Positions 22,606 to 33,099 of a stretch of DNA of 64,000 nt are shown here, one piece after another (position 1 is the first letter of the stretch; every line of letters begins with the position of its first letter). This DNA comes from Crotalaria pallida (Eukaryota; Streptophyta; Magnoliopsida; Fabales; Fabaceae), in assembly GCA_037953625.1 (NCBI GenBank), contig CM075652.1, positions 11,118,501 to 11,182,500 of the forward strand. The letters are read 5' to 3'. The position numbers and the translations under genes are program-made. The notes below the pieces were generated by a model that did not search any database, was not told the origin of the DNA, and saw nothing but the letters and a program-made list of their open reading frames with translations.

Positions 22606-23428
22606 TGTAACACCCTAATTAAAATTTTACCCTTAAACCGAAAATTAGGACTTAAAATTTTCTGTTTTAAAAGCTGTGAAAAAGTAAGGATTATGATGAT
22701 CAAAATAGTAGTTCACTTCATTGCTATTAACATCAGAGTTTTAGCGGAAGAAAGAGAGGTAGAGTCACTTCATTGTTATTAACATCATGGTTAGTCTTGA
22801 TGGAGAAGAAGAAAGAGAGGTAGAGTCACGTGAGTGAGAAGAGAGTGTGTTAAACCTTTAGTGTTTGAGCTTCAGAGAAAAAGGAGGGAGACGAAAGAGA
22901 AGGAAGGTGGAAAGTGTTGTTGTGTTGTTTGTGGGTTTTCTTTTATTCTTTAATGGGAATTATTTGTGTGGCTCTCATTGGAGGCTTCTTTGAGAAGCTT
23001 AGAATATGTGGACAGGGTTTATTGGCTTCTAAAGGAAGCCACCAACAGTGACTTGACAAAGACATAAAGTGATGGATAGGACAGCTGTACGGAAGGCGCG
23101 AAAGCCAAGGGATTAACAACTCAGTGTGAGCTGTCACGGAGAAGCAAGGAGACTTCGGCTCGTCACAAAGAGATAGTAATAGTCCGATTCTTCTCTCGGT
23201 CAACAGTGCAACTTGTGGCAGTCGGCTTATCCGGTTCGGCATAATCACTAGACTTCGCGTTCGTTACTTATTTTGCTCGGCTGAGATCGGTTCGAGGTTC
23301 AGCCTTTACTCATCTGGTCGGTCTACGCTTCCCATTTCGCTCACGGCAGTATACAACTTCTATGACTTAATCCTATTCTTAAATAAATTTACATTTAAAT
23401 CTATTATATTAAATTTCGGAATGTTACA
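22606..23428 (-). repeat. 5' LTR of the chromovirus (823 bp, internally deleted and shuffled)
   Basis: Its first about 140 bp match the start of the 3' LTR and its last about 620 bp match 17355-17979. The middle (about 1.6 kb, including the 140-bp tandem repeat) is gone. At the junction short pieces (TCACTTCATTGTTATTAACATC and AAGAAAGAGAGGTAGAGTCAC) occur twice, so the deletion was accompanied by a local duplication. Confidence 0.85.
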
Positions 23429-23459
23429 CACCGACCCAGTCCTGGCTCTGATACCAAAT
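23429..23459. repeat. TRIM-like fragment, right part, with Met-type PBS
   Basis: After the CACCG TSD the text continues the repeat broken at 15558 and reads TGGCTCTGATACCA, the reverse complement of a Met-tRNA PBS. It runs directly into a TGTAACATCC Gypsy LTR whose own sense is plus. A minus-sense PBS in this position therefore does not belong to that LTR, and the junction looks chimeric. Confidence 0.5.
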
Positions 23460-25251
23460 TGTAACATCCTGAACTTTTATTCCAACCTTAGTTCGATTAA
23501 ATTCGAGTTAGAACTGGGGATAACCAGAAGAGTAAGCTGGGATTTAGTGAAGTATTTATGTCCAAAGTGTATGTAGGAGTTGAGAAGTATGCCATAGAGT
23601 TAGAAGCCATCAGTACATAAAAATCTGTTGATGTAATCGAATACCGTGGGGTGATAATCGATTATAGTCATTCTATAAAGCAGTTGGGAAGCCTTAGTAA
23701 AGAGTGAGAGAGTTCAAGTATAGTGGATCGGACCTCGGTCCGACCTAGCTCATGAGAATCGACCTCGTTTCGTTTTACACCCCTTGGCAGTGGCCAACCG
23801 ACCACATTGAGCCGCTTCGCGTCGGACGATCATACGCACATACCTCAGCGATATCCCGTCGACCACAGCAAGTCGCTTTGTGTCAACCGATTATAAGTTC
23901 AGCCTCTTATCGGCCATCGAGAGGCTAAACTGACCTCACACCGACGCTAAGGTGCCTCGGCCTCCACGCGCCGAGCATTTCGCTTTACCTGTCTTATTCT
24001 GAGTAGGTGCCTCCAGGAATTCGAGCACCGAGGTCCTAACACAGTCCGCATGACTCTAATCCGATCGATTCGATCGTTCGCCGACCATCTAGCACTCAGT
24101 TTACGAGCACCGACCACGATCTGGTCGGATTCATAACACACCGAGCTAGGGACAGTTAAGTGGATTACAGGCTTACGGGATCAGGGACGAGGACCAGATC
24201 CAAGACAGATGGCTCTCATAGCGTTCTCCACGCCCAGGCGCGCGCGTTAGACCTTGATCCCTCTCAAGCACTCAATTGTGGCTTCCTCAGGAAGCCATTA
24301 ATTTATAACCACATGCCCATTCCTTCGTGCAAAAGAAAAAGGCAAAACACAGCAACAACAACACGCAAACACAACTTCCTCATTCATTCTCCAATATCTC
24401 TCTCTCTCTAGGGCTCGACTCTCTCCCCTTTCTCTCTCTAAATTCCTTCTCAAATATTCTCATAATAAACCACTACAAATCAATCCCCATCACATTTAAA
24501 GACTCAATCCTTCCTTCAATCTCTCAATTTTCCTCTCTCAAGCCACGGCCAAGAGTTAGGGTTCAACACCCATTCTTGATTTCCATCACTCCAAGCACCA
24601 AGGACCATCATAAACTTATTTCCTTTCCCTCTCTATTGTCATGACACCATCACCTCTTTTTGATTCCATCATTTCAAACCTCAAGACACGACATCATCAT
24701 CATCACCATCAAGCATCGTCTTCTCGAGTTCTCTTTGGGGTTGTTGGTCACGGTACCTTCCCCTTCATAAATGACCTTGAGCTCACCGAGGAGAAAGACA
24801 ATCAACCACCACTAACCGCCATCAATTGCCGCCAGCTCGTTCGGCACCTAGGGTCATTCAAGCTTCGTGGACTATCGTGCTATCTCGTCGGCAAGCCCCG
24901 ACTCAATCGGTTTCGGTTTTGACGCAAGAGCGAGGGTTTGAGCCCCAGGTTTGAGGTCCTTTCTTTTAATTCGTCGTTCGAGGTAAGAAGGTTATGTTAC
25001 CTCTGCTTAGGGAGTAGATTCTAGGATATTATAGTGATAGCTATGGATAGGGTAATAGAGATGTATGTTAACGAACCTTAGGGTAGTTCCCCACTGATAA
25101 CAATGGAATATGTAGATTAATAATGAAACCCATTTTTAAAAGATAGAAATATAGGTAATATGATAAACGAACGAATTAAATTGTTAAGCGAAGGGAATAC
25201 CAAAGGAAAGGAATTAAAATGAGTAGGTGAGAACAGAGGAATTAAATAAGG
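23460..25251 (+). repeat. Gypsy-type LTR, first part (split by the Sirevirus)
   Basis: It starts TGTAACATCCTGAAC and aligns with the solo LTR at 1591, including the paired palindromes near 23637-23667 and the GTGGCTTCCT...GAAGCCA leader at about 24283-24300. It breaks at TAAGG (25247-25251), which is repeated at 43071-43075, and resumes there. The total is about 3.3 kb once joined. No gag or pol belongs to it. The small open frames here (24160-24922) are in the LTR leader and I do not consider them genes. Confidence 0.8.
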
Positions 25252-26987
25252 TGTTGGAAGTCAAGCTGGTTGGAAGGCATGCTTCAAACTCTCTGTGGAC
25301 TTCAAAGGAATTCTTTTATATGTTTTGATGATAACAAGCCAACTCAAGTTCAAGCTCACAAGTGCAAGCCAAGTCTCAAGATTGAAGACTCAAGCAAGCA
25401 TAGAATAGAAACCTTCTCTTTAGATCAAAATGTAAGGTAATGGAGTTTTTGTTTCTTTAAGTAGTTACAAAGCCAATAAGTTTTTCATTTTTATAGAAGA
25501 AGGAAAAACGTGTTTTTGCATGAAAAATGTGTTTTTTGCATTTAACCTTAGTAAAATAATTGATGTTACAAAACTCTGTATATTTGTATGCGTGCAAGAG
25601 GGAGTAATCGATTATTTGCTAAAGTAATCGATTAACTTTGTTGCATCATAGAAAAATCAGAGAGGTTGTAATCGATTAAGTGATTTTTGTTAATCAGTTA
25701 CTTTCTTATGGAAGTAATCGATTACATTGGTCAAGTAATCGATTATAATTGTTGCATCATATATTTTTCAGAGGCTTTGTAATCGGTTACAAGTTTTGTA
25801 GTAATCGATTACATGATGTTGCATCATATGCAAAACAGAGGCTTAGTAATCGATTAACTTATGAGTGTAATCGATTATTATAGTTGCATCACATAATGAA
25901 CATGAGTGATGTAATCGATTAACTATTCTTAGCCTAATCGATTACATGTTTTTCAAATGTTTTAAGAATTTCTATTTTTGTAGAAGTAATCGATTATTGC
26001 TTCTATGTAATCGATTATTTCTTGATTTATTGAAAAACGTGTCAGAATCATTTTTATTATTTCCTGATTTGTTTTTATATAAAAGATTCTGATATATTTT
26101 ATAAAATTCGAAAATGATTTTAAATTTGAATTATTTCCTTTTTGGTTTTAAGAATCAAATCTTTATTTTATTTCGAAAATCGTTTTGATTTTATTTTGAT
26201 TTTAAAACTTATTACAAATCTTTTATTATTCTATTTTGATTTGTTTTACTTAATTCAAAATCATTGTTGATTCAAATTGGTTTTATTTTTAAATCAATCA
26301 CTCCAACATTTTTCAAGTTCAGATAGTTTTTCATTCATTCTTTTTGCTCTGCACGTTTTCTCTCTTCTTCTTCTCAAGTCTTCTGCTTTTCATCGTTCAT
26401 ACTTTTTGAAGAACAAATCCTTATTGGCTGAGTAACATCTAGAGAAACACTACTTCACTATCATAGAGCATATTGTTGTATCTGTGTTTTAAGAACACAC
26501 AAAGCTATTGTAATCACAATCATATTCGTTCTAAACCTTAGTGGTAGGGAGAGAATCCCATAGTTGAACGTTGAGGTGTTCGTAGGGCGAGGAACCCTGC
26601 TGTGTGATTGAGGCCCCTAGCGAACGGAGGTTCCTAGTAGTGTGTGGGGTGCTCTTGGTTGTAAAAGGGTGCGGCTCTATTGCTTGGTTATAAGAACTCT
26701 CAGGCGGGTCGCTTGGGGACTGGACTAGGCCTTTCGACGGGAAGGCTGAACCAGTATAAAATTCACCGGTGCATGCTTTTCTAACCCTTATCTTTTACTT
26801 TCCGCATATTTACTTTATTTACGTTTCCGCACTACTCGATTATATTTTCTATCGTTTTTGCGATCCATAACAATCGTTTAATCTCTCCATCTCAAAACAA
26901 TTTTTTTTTTAATTTGGTACGAATTTTTCAATACATAATAAAACTCGATTCACCCCCCCTCTCGAGATTTTGAGGCCAAAACCAATA
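25252..26987 (+). repeat. 5' LTR of the Sirevirus (1736 bp)
   Basis: It starts TGTTGGAAGTCAAGCTGG and ends AAAACCAATA; the last CA has become TA, while the 3' LTR keeps CAACA. It contains a seven-pair palindrome array (25605-26017), a leader with direct CTTCTTCTTCTCAAG text, and a C-run CACCCCCCCT near the end. By eye it differs from the matching 1078 bp of the 3' LTR (41993-43070) at roughly a dozen positions, so the insertion is not brand new. Confidence 0.9.
25605..26017. repeat. Array of seven TAATCGATTA pairs in the Sirevirus LTR
   Basis: Pairs start at 25605, 25669, 25715, 25780, 25847, 25912 and 25987. Their internal start-to-start spacings are 20, 22, 21, 22, 21, 23 and 21 bp. Most pairs are separated by about 65 bp, with GTTGCATCATA and CAGAGG text between several of them. 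The position (upstream part of the LTR) suggests a promoter/enhancer role, which is inference. Confidence 0.9.
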
Positions 26988-26989
26988 AT

Positions 26990-27001
26990 TGGCATCAGAG
27001 C
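26990..27001 (+). other. Primer-binding site of the Sirevirus
   Basis: TGGCATCAGAGC, two bases after the LTR end. It is the initiator-Met-tRNA PBS with one T-to-C change. Confidence 0.88.
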
Positions 27002-27037
27002 TAGTCTCTTGTGTTAAGACTTAACTGTCTCAAGAGT

Positions 27038-28444
27038 ATGGCTTCAAACTCTCTGTTTGGAGGTGAAGGGAGTTCTATTAACCGTCCTCCCATGTTTGAT
27101 GGGGTAGGGTACGCGTATTGGAAAGCCCGTATGAAAATTTTTATTCAAGGAGTAGGATTAAAAGTTTGGGATGCCGTCGTTAATGGTCCCTATGTTCCTA
27201 CCTATGTGGTTAATGGTAACACCGTCGAAAAGCCTATGGCTGAGTGGACGGAGGAGGAGGAACGTAGAGTCCAATACGACTTGAAAGCGAAAAATATTAT
27301 AACATCTGCTTTGAGCTATGATGAGTTTTTCAGGATTTCTACATGCGAGACAGCACAACAAATGTGGGATACTCTGGAAGTCACGCATGAAGGAACAACG
27401 GAAGTGAAAAGATCAAGAATCAACGCGCTGACTGGTGAATATGAGTTATTCAAAATGAAGGATGGAGAATCAATTCAAGAGATCCAAAAACGCTTCACAA
27501 TGATAGTAAATCAACTAACAACATTGGGGAAGAAATTCACCAATGAGGATCTCATCAACAAAGTTCTAAGATGTTTGGGAAGAGATTGGCAACCTAAAGT
27601 GACGACAATCGCTGAATCAAGAAATCTCTCAACAATGACGCTGGCAACTCTGTTTGGAAAATTACAAGAACATGAAAGTGAACTGAAGAGGTTGGCTCAG
27701 CATGAAGAAGAAAACAAGAAAGTCAAAAGCTTGGCATTCAAAGCTGAAGCACCTGCACCAGATAGTGACTCAGACAAAGAACTGATCAATGATGAACACA
27801 TGGGTCTATTGGTGAAGAAGTTCGGGAAATTTCTGAGGAAGAAGAATTTCAATCGAAGAGACAACAATAAAAGTGGAGGCTCAACCATCACATGTCATGA
27901 GTGTGGCAAGCCTGGTCACATTCGAGCAGATTGCTATCAATTGAAGAAGAAAGAGAATTCAGAAAAGGGCACCTCAAGTTCAAAGAAGGGAAAGCAAGCA
28001 TACTTGGCGTGGCTGGACAACGATAGAAGTTCGGATGAGGATTCAGACGAACAAGAGGAGACCGCCAACCTGTGCTTGATGGCTCACGACAATGAGGTAA
28101 ACACTGAACTCAATTTTTCTTATGATGAATTACAAGAAGCATTTGAAGAGTTACATGAGGAATCGATGAGGTTATCCTTATTAGTTTCTCTAGAAAAGAA
28201 AAATTCAGCTTCGATTTTAGAAAAGAATAAAGAGCTTACAAAAGAAAATGATTTTTTGAAAAATAAAAATAAGGAGCTGAATTTGACCTTGAAAAACTCT
28301 TCAAACACTTCGAGTAATGACATTAAAATTAAAGCTAGTTCTTCTTCTTGTAAATTCTGCAAGGATCTGGTTAAAGAAATTGAAGATTTAAAAGAAACCC
28401 TTGCTAAATTTACAAAAGGTAGAAATACTTTAAATTTAATGTGA
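27038..28444 (+). CDS. Sirevirus Gag (468 aa open frame)
   Basis: The chosen ATG at 27038 gives MASNSLFGGEGSS; the open frame extends nine codons further up without an ATG. Residues 14-40 hold the Copia Gag entry motif PPMFDGVGYAYWKARMKIF. The central UBN2-type Gag domain includes MWDTLEVTHEGT and YELFKMKDGESIQEIQKRF. A CCHC zinc knuckle CHECGKPGHIRADC follows at about residues 287-300, then an acidic segment and a long Lys/Glu/Asn-rich coiled coil near the C-terminus. The frame ends at TGA 28442-28444, which probably arose by mutation because zinc-knuckle-bearing pol sequence continues in the same frame beyond it. Gag would package the RNA and build the particle. The copy at 56815-58221 is the same apart from one Thr/Lys change. 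Confidence 0.92.
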   Translation: MASNSLFGGEGSSINRPPMFDGVGYAYWKARMKIFIQGVGLKVWDAVVNGPYVPTYVVNGNTVEKPMAEWTEEEERRVQYDLKAKNIITSALSYDEFFRISTCETAQQMWDTLEVTHEGTTEVKRSRINALTGEYELFKMKDGESIQEIQKRFTMIVNQLTTLGKKFTNEDLINKVLRCLGRDWQPKVTTIAESRNLSTMTLATLFGKLQEHESELKRLAQHEEENKKVKSLAFKAEAPAPDSDSDKELINDEHMGLLVKKFGKFLRKKNFNRRDNNKSGGSTITCHECGKPGHIRADCYQLKKKENSEKGTSSSKKGKQAYLAWLDNDRSSDEDSDEQEETANLCLMAHDNEVNTELNFSYDELQEAFEELHEESMRLSLLVSLEKKNSASILEKNKELTKENDFLKNKNKELNLTLKNSSNTSSNDIKIKASSSSCKFCKDLVKEIEDLKETLAKFTKGRNTLNLM

Positions 28445-28970
28445 GGTAGGCAAAAATGTTTCTTTAATAGAGCGGGTTTAGGATATCAACCCGGTAGGCA
28501 TCAAAAGAAACTAAGTACCATTTTTGTCCCTGCCAGTAATCATAAGAAACCTCTTATTATATGTCATATTTGTGGTAAAAAGGGCCATGGTGCACATGAA
28601 TGCATACACCGAAAAGTGAAGTTCGTTAAACCGAACAATGAAGCTAGAAGGTGGCATGACTTAAACTATGGCTATACTAACACTAAAGGACCCAAAAAGA
28701 TATGGGTACCTAAAAAGAAACCTTGAATTTTTGCTTGTAGGTTACTCCGGAAGGAAGAAAGTCTTGGTGGTACTTGGACAGCGGATGCTCAAAACATATG
28801 ACTGGAGATAAATCCAAATTTTCGCATCTCGTGCCTAAGGACCAAGGACATGTGACCTTCGGAGATAACAACCAAGGAAAGATCATCGGAATCGGTAAAA
28901 TTGGTACACCTCCTAACCCTTGCATTGAAAATGTTTTACATGTTGAAGGCCTAAAGCACAATTTGCTAAG
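28445..28970 (+). pseudogene. Sirevirus second zinc knuckle and protease start
   Basis: In the gag frame, after the stop, comes a second CCHC motif CHICGKKGHGAHEC (about 28580-28620) and a basic WVPKKK end, with a TGA at 28722. From 28741 the reading continues in another frame with WWYLDSGCSKHMTGD, the Copia aspartic protease active site (DSG), and GHVTFGDNNQGKIIGIG. The domain stops at LLS (28970) where the Tat-type Gypsy is inserted. TSD CTAAG is 28966-28970. Removing the insertion joins this frame directly to the integrase frame at 34693. Confidence 0.9.
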
Positions 28971-29550
28971 TGTAGTGGACCTGTAGTAAACCGAGCGAAT
29001 AACCGACCGTATCCTCATTACTCTAGTTAATATAACACTGAAGCAGGGCTTTCGGTCGGAAACATACACCGAGTAAACTGGGAACCTAACGAGAAGTTAC
29101 ATGCCAATGAGATTAACCCCGAGCACAGGATTCTCATCCTTATCCTTATCACTAACAGTCTCATCGCGCTTAACTGCTTCCCCTGGATTCCCACGACTCT
29201 TGGAAAGATAAAAACCGTATTGGATGAAGTCTATCGCTTACAGGATTAACGGATATGATCTTATCATATCCTCTACGAATCCTATTTGAGTTCTTCCTCT
29301 TCAGAAGCCTTATCAGAACGGCCCATGGCATACAGGCAATCCCCTATAAGAACCACCATGCTATAGGGGCTAAGGTACGTCTTCTCATCCCTAAGTTGAC
29401 ACCAGCACACACGTTGTTGACTAGGGAGAACCTGATTATCCCAACTGGATATTCAGAAATCCTATAAAGTCCTACATTAATATCTTGATTGAGATCATTC
29501 TTCAAGGCTCTTCCATAGCTTTAAGGTTGATCTTGGTTAAGGACACGACA
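28971..29550 (+). repeat. 5' LTR of the Tat element (580 bp)
   Basis: It starts TGTAGTGGACCTG and ends GGACACGACA. Its 3' part (29332-29550) is repeated almost exactly at 34469-34687. A recognisable CCGAGTAAACTGGG... leader is present; no gene. Confidence 0.9.
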
Positions 29551-29551
29551 T

Positions 29552-29569
29552 TGGCGCCGTCTGTGGGGA
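29552..29569 (+). other. Primer-binding site of the Tat element
   Basis: TGGCGCCGTCTGTGGGGA directly follows the LTR. The TGGCGCCGT core is the type found in Tat/Athila-group Gypsy elements. It resembles the complement of an aspartate-tRNA 3' end, imperfectly. Confidence 0.8.
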
Positions 29570-29598
29570 TTGAATAACAAATCATTCCCACCACCACC

Positions 29599-31590
29599 AT
29601 GGTCACCACCAGAAGTCAAGTTGGTGACCTCCGTGAACACATCGCTCGCACCCGCGGCAGGCCCAGAAACGCTAATAATAATGAACCGCAGCCCCACTCA
29701 GCAGGCGATCTGCGTGACGTCCTCAACCACAATCGTGGGAATAATGGGGAACCACCACAAAGGTCTCAATCTGGGCCAGGGAGTAACCCCCAGCCTCCAA
29801 ACCATTCACAAAGCCAACCGCCACATAACCAAAGTCAGAATCATAGCGGTGGTCATGCTCTACACCCCCAAACGCCACTATCCTCCCATCCAAGGGCTGG
29901 GAGCAATCCCCAACCCCTTCGGGTATTACGTGCCATGCCACCTCCACCACCACCGCCACCTACACCACCACCTTCTACCCATGGTGACTCCAGTAGTACA
30001 GCTCCTACTACACGAAATACTTCTAGAACCACCGGAACCCGAGTACACCATGGGCGAAACACCCAACGCACTCACCTTAACCCACACAACCCCGATCATA
30101 TAAGTACAACTCGTAGAACCAGACTAAATCCAAGTAGATCTGCCCCAGGACATTCTCGTCATAGCCATTCCATTAGCAGATCATATGCAACTACAGCTTC
30201 CGCCAGAGCGAGGGAAATAGAGATGATTAATATTCTTAATAGGCAAACCACGTTAATCGGGCAACAAGGACGTGCTATTGCCGACCTTCAACAACAGGCT
30301 ATGGCAAGGATCGCTCAAAACCAACCAACCATGGACCCCCAACCAACACCAATAATTCAGCTTCCGCCACCGAGTTCCCATGTTAACCCTACCACAAATG
30401 AAGACCAGAGTGATTTTCACCCTGGTCATCCTTTCACCCCACATATCATGGCGTTTCAAACCCCTCAAGGCTATTTGGGCCCTCCTAATGTCCCACATTA
30501 TAACGGCCTAACCGACCCGGTGGACCATATTGTCTCTTTCGAAGGGGCAATGAACTATTATAGCGGAGGGGATGAAATGAAGTGCTGGGCCTTTTCCATG
30601 ACCCTCGAACCATCAGTATTACGCTGGTACTCATCTCTCCCTCGGAATTCTGTTAATTCATGGGAGGAGATGAAAAGAGTATTTTTAAATAGATACACGA
30701 CTAGTTGTATTCAGCCTAGGTCGGACCACACTTTAGCAGCGGTAACCCAAAAGCAAGATGAATCCTTAAAAGATTACCTTTCGCGGTTCCATACAGAGGC
30801 AAGTTCAGTCCCTCACTTGGCACCTGGTGTGGCAGTATTACTATTCACTCAAGGTCTACAACCCGAAGATTTTAAAAAATCCCTGATTGGCAAACCTCCG
30901 AAGGATATGGCCGAGCTAAGGCAACGATCGAATAAATTCATCAATCTGGAAGAATTCCACAAAGGGCAGAAAATAAGAGAGGAAAGGCAGCGTGCCGACC
31001 CACATGGTCAAAATAAGCAAAAACGTGACGAACGTTTTGGTGGCAGACAGGAAAGGAACGATCGAGATCGACGATTTCCTCCCCGGAATAAGTTTCAGGA
31101 TTACACGCCTCTTACTGTTCCGAGGAGTCAGATTTTAAGAGAAACTATGCAAACCGACTTACGCTCAGCTCAAAGACCTCCGTCTTTGAGAAAAGGCGCA
31201 CAGCGTGATTGGTCAAAATATTGTGACTTCCACAGAGGTTATGGCCACACTACTGACGAATGCATATGGCTACGTGATTTGATTGAGGAAATGATCAGAG
31301 ATGGCAAGCTACAGCAGTACATCAGGGACGCAGCCGGCCGAAGGAACAGGAACAGATCTCAATCTCCAGTAAAACCTAAACGCCAGAGAAGCAGGTCGCC
31401 AGACGATCAGAATAGCGGGAAACAGAGAACCGACCCTACCCCGGTTCCCGAGTCCAACACCAATAAAAATGATTTCCTGGTTAACACTATTGCGGGAGGT
31501 TTTGCCGGAGGAGGGGAGAAGAAAGCCGATAGGAAAAAATACATCAACCAGATCTTGGCAGTCAGTCAAAAACCGATCGCCAAGAGATGA
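29599..31590 (+). CDS. Tat-type Gypsy Gag (663 aa to an in-frame TGA)
   Basis: The ATG at 29599 gives MVTTRSQVGDLREHIARTR. Residues 1-200 are Pro/His/Asn/Ser-rich and low-complexity, with an eight-proline run. From about 210 a helical segment (QTTLIGQQGRAIADLQQQ) leads into the retrotransposon Gag domain, with MNYYSGGDEMKCWAFSMTL, WYSSLPRNSVNSWEEMKRVF and YLSRFHTEASSVPHLAPGV. A basic Arg/Gln-rich part follows, then YCDFHRGYGHTTDEC, a CX2-HX-type zinc-knuckle-like motif. The frame meets TGA at 31588-31590; the duplicate copy has a serine codon there, so this stop is private to this copy. Downstream protease is in the same frame. Confidence 0.9.
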   Translation: MVTTRSQVGDLREHIARTRGRPRNANNNEPQPHSAGDLRDVLNHNRGNNGEPPQRSQSGPGSNPQPPNHSQSQPPHNQSQNHSGGHALHPQTPLSSHPRAGSNPQPLRVLRAMPPPPPPPPTPPPSTHGDSSSTAPTTRNTSRTTGTRVHHGRNTQRTHLNPHNPDHISTTRRTRLNPSRSAPGHSRHSHSISRSYATTASARAREIEMINILNRQTTLIGQQGRAIADLQQQAMARIAQNQPTMDPQPTPIIQLPPPSSHVNPTTNEDQSDFHPGHPFTPHIMAFQTPQGYLGPPNVPHYNGLTDPVDHIVSFEGAMNYYSGGDEMKCWAFSMTLEPSVLRWYSSLPRNSVNSWEEMKRVFLNRYTTSCIQPRSDHTLAAVTQKQDESLKDYLSRFHTEASSVPHLAPGVAVLLFTQGLQPEDFKKSLIGKPPKDMAELRQRSNKFINLEEFHKGQKIREERQRADPHGQNKQKRDERFGGRQERNDRDRRFPPRNKFQDYTPLTVPRSQILRETMQTDLRSAQRPPSLRKGAQRDWSKYCDFHRGYGHTTDECIWLRDLIEEMIRDGKLQQYIRDAAGRRNRNRSQSPVKPKRQRSRSPDDQNSGKQRTDPTPVPESNTNKNDFLVNTIAGGFAGGGEKKADRKKYINQILAVSQKPIAKR

Positions 31591-33099
31591 ACAAAAAACA
31601 TTCCCATTATTTTTGACGACGAGGATTTGGATGGAATACTCCCAGGCCATAATGATCCCATGGTAATAACTGCTCTGATCGGAAATTATGAGGTAAAACG
31701 GGTTTTTATTGATCAAGGTAGTTCGGCGGATATAATGTTTTTCCCTTTGTTCAAAGCTTTGAGACTCAGGGAATGTAATCTCACTCCCTTTGAAGGTGAA
31801 CTGATCGGTTTTACTGGAGAAACTGTTGAGCCAAAAGGTTACATTCAGCTCCCTGTAACCCTTGGACAACAGCCTTCAGCTAGGACCGAGATTGTGAAGT
31901 TTTTGGTGGTGGATTGTCCGGCAGCCTACAATGCAATTCTTGGAAGAACTTCTCTGCAGGCTTTTGGAGCGGTTGTGTCAACAGTTCATTTGGCCATGAA
32001 GTTCGTCGGAACTGATGACAGAGTAGTAACGGTGAAGGCCGAACAGGACGCAGCAAGAAAATGTTATAATGCTAGCCTAGGAAAAGTGAAGAGCAAGGAT
32101 CCGAACAATCTGGAAAGAGTTTCTTTGGGTAAGGGAAATGTGAACTTGGCAGATTTGGATATGCGGGACCAATCCGACAGAAATAGACCGACCCCAAAGG
32201 GACAGTGGGAGTTCTTGACGCTATCTGACGATCCTCTCAGACAAGTGAAAATTGGTGCTGATTTGCCCACGGGCGTTAAAGAAGAATTGGTCGCTCTATT
32301 AATTGCAAATAAGGATTTGTTCGCTTGGACGTCAGCTGATATGCCTGGAATTGACCCCAATTTTATTTGTCATAAGTTGAGCATCGTACCAGGGTCGAAA
32401 CCAGTGGCGCAACGCAAAAGGAAAGTTAGCGCGGAAAAAGCCATGGCAATAGAAGAAAAGGTTGCTGAACTACTCCGAGCAGGCTTCATTCGGGAAATTG
32501 ACTACACAGATTGGTTGGCAAACACCGTCTTAGTCAAAAAACCCAATGGAAAATGGAGAATGTGTGTTGATTACACAGACTTGAACAAAGTCTGTCCTAA
32601 AGATCAATACCCACTCCCTGTTATTGACAAACTCGTCGACAGTTCAGCTGGATACAAACTCTTATCGTTTATGGATGCTTACTCTGGTTACAACCAGATT
32701 CCAATGTTCCCAGCCGACCAGGACAAAACTGCATTTATCACTGACAGGGCCACTTACTGTTACAACGTTATGCCATTTGGGTTGAAGAATGCGGGAGCTA
32801 CTTATCAAAGGATGATGAACAAAATTTTTCAGGGTATGATCGGTTCAAATATGGAGGTATACATAGATGACATCATCGCCAAAAGTAGACAACAAGAGAA
32901 TCATGCCAAGGACCTCACAGAAATACTCGGTCGGGTAAGGAAATATTCCATGAGGTTGAATCCCGAGAAGTGTGTATTTGGGGTTCCGGCCGGTTCTTTT
33001 CTCGGATTTATGTTAACCGAGAGAGGAATTGAGGCTAATCCTGATAAATGTAAAGAAATCCTTGATATGAGGAGCCCAACAAATTTGAAAGAAGTTTAG
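31591..33099 (+). pseudogene. Tat-type protease and reverse transcriptase
   Basis: Continuation of the Gag frame after the TGA; an internal ATG lies at 31627. The aspartic protease motif reads IDQGSSADIMFF (about 31708-31743), with Gln where Thr/Ser/Gly is common. RT motifs are WRMCVDYTDLNKVCPKDQYP, LLSFMDAYSGYNQI with the catalytic Asp, MPFGLKNAGATYQRMM and YIDDIIAKS. The thumb region VFGVPAGSFLGFMLTERGIE follows. It ends at a TAG (33097-33099) that also exists in the duplicate copy, hence older than the duplication. Apart from the stops the domains look well preserved. Confidence 0.92.

Larger units (their letters stand above)
15559..23428 (-). mobile_element. Ty3/Gypsy chromovirus (Tekay/Del-like), minus strand
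   Basis: TG...CA ends (TGTAACACCC / GGAATGTTACA) with exact TSD CACCG at 15554-15558 and 23429-23433. On the minus strand it reads 5' LTR (23428-22606, internally deleted), Met-type PBS, gag, protease, RT, RNase H, integrase, a chromodomain-like tail, PPT and 3' LTR (17979-15559). Gag to integrase is a single frame interrupted by stop codons at 22320-22290 (two), 21667, 19546 and 18112. The tail motif IEEATWDLEEKM and the FRGRNF-type text just before the PPT fit the chromovirus Tekay/Del lineage. The element is defective. Confidence 0.92.

Noticed and set aside
24160..24922. Three plus-strand ORFs of 83-105 codons
   Set aside because: They lie in the LTR leader, are not conserved in the homologous solo LTR and have no domain.
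29570..30103. 177-codon ORF overlapping the Tat gag (also 59347-59880)
   Set aside because: Shadow frame of the proline/histidine-rich Gag head; the Gag frame has the domain.
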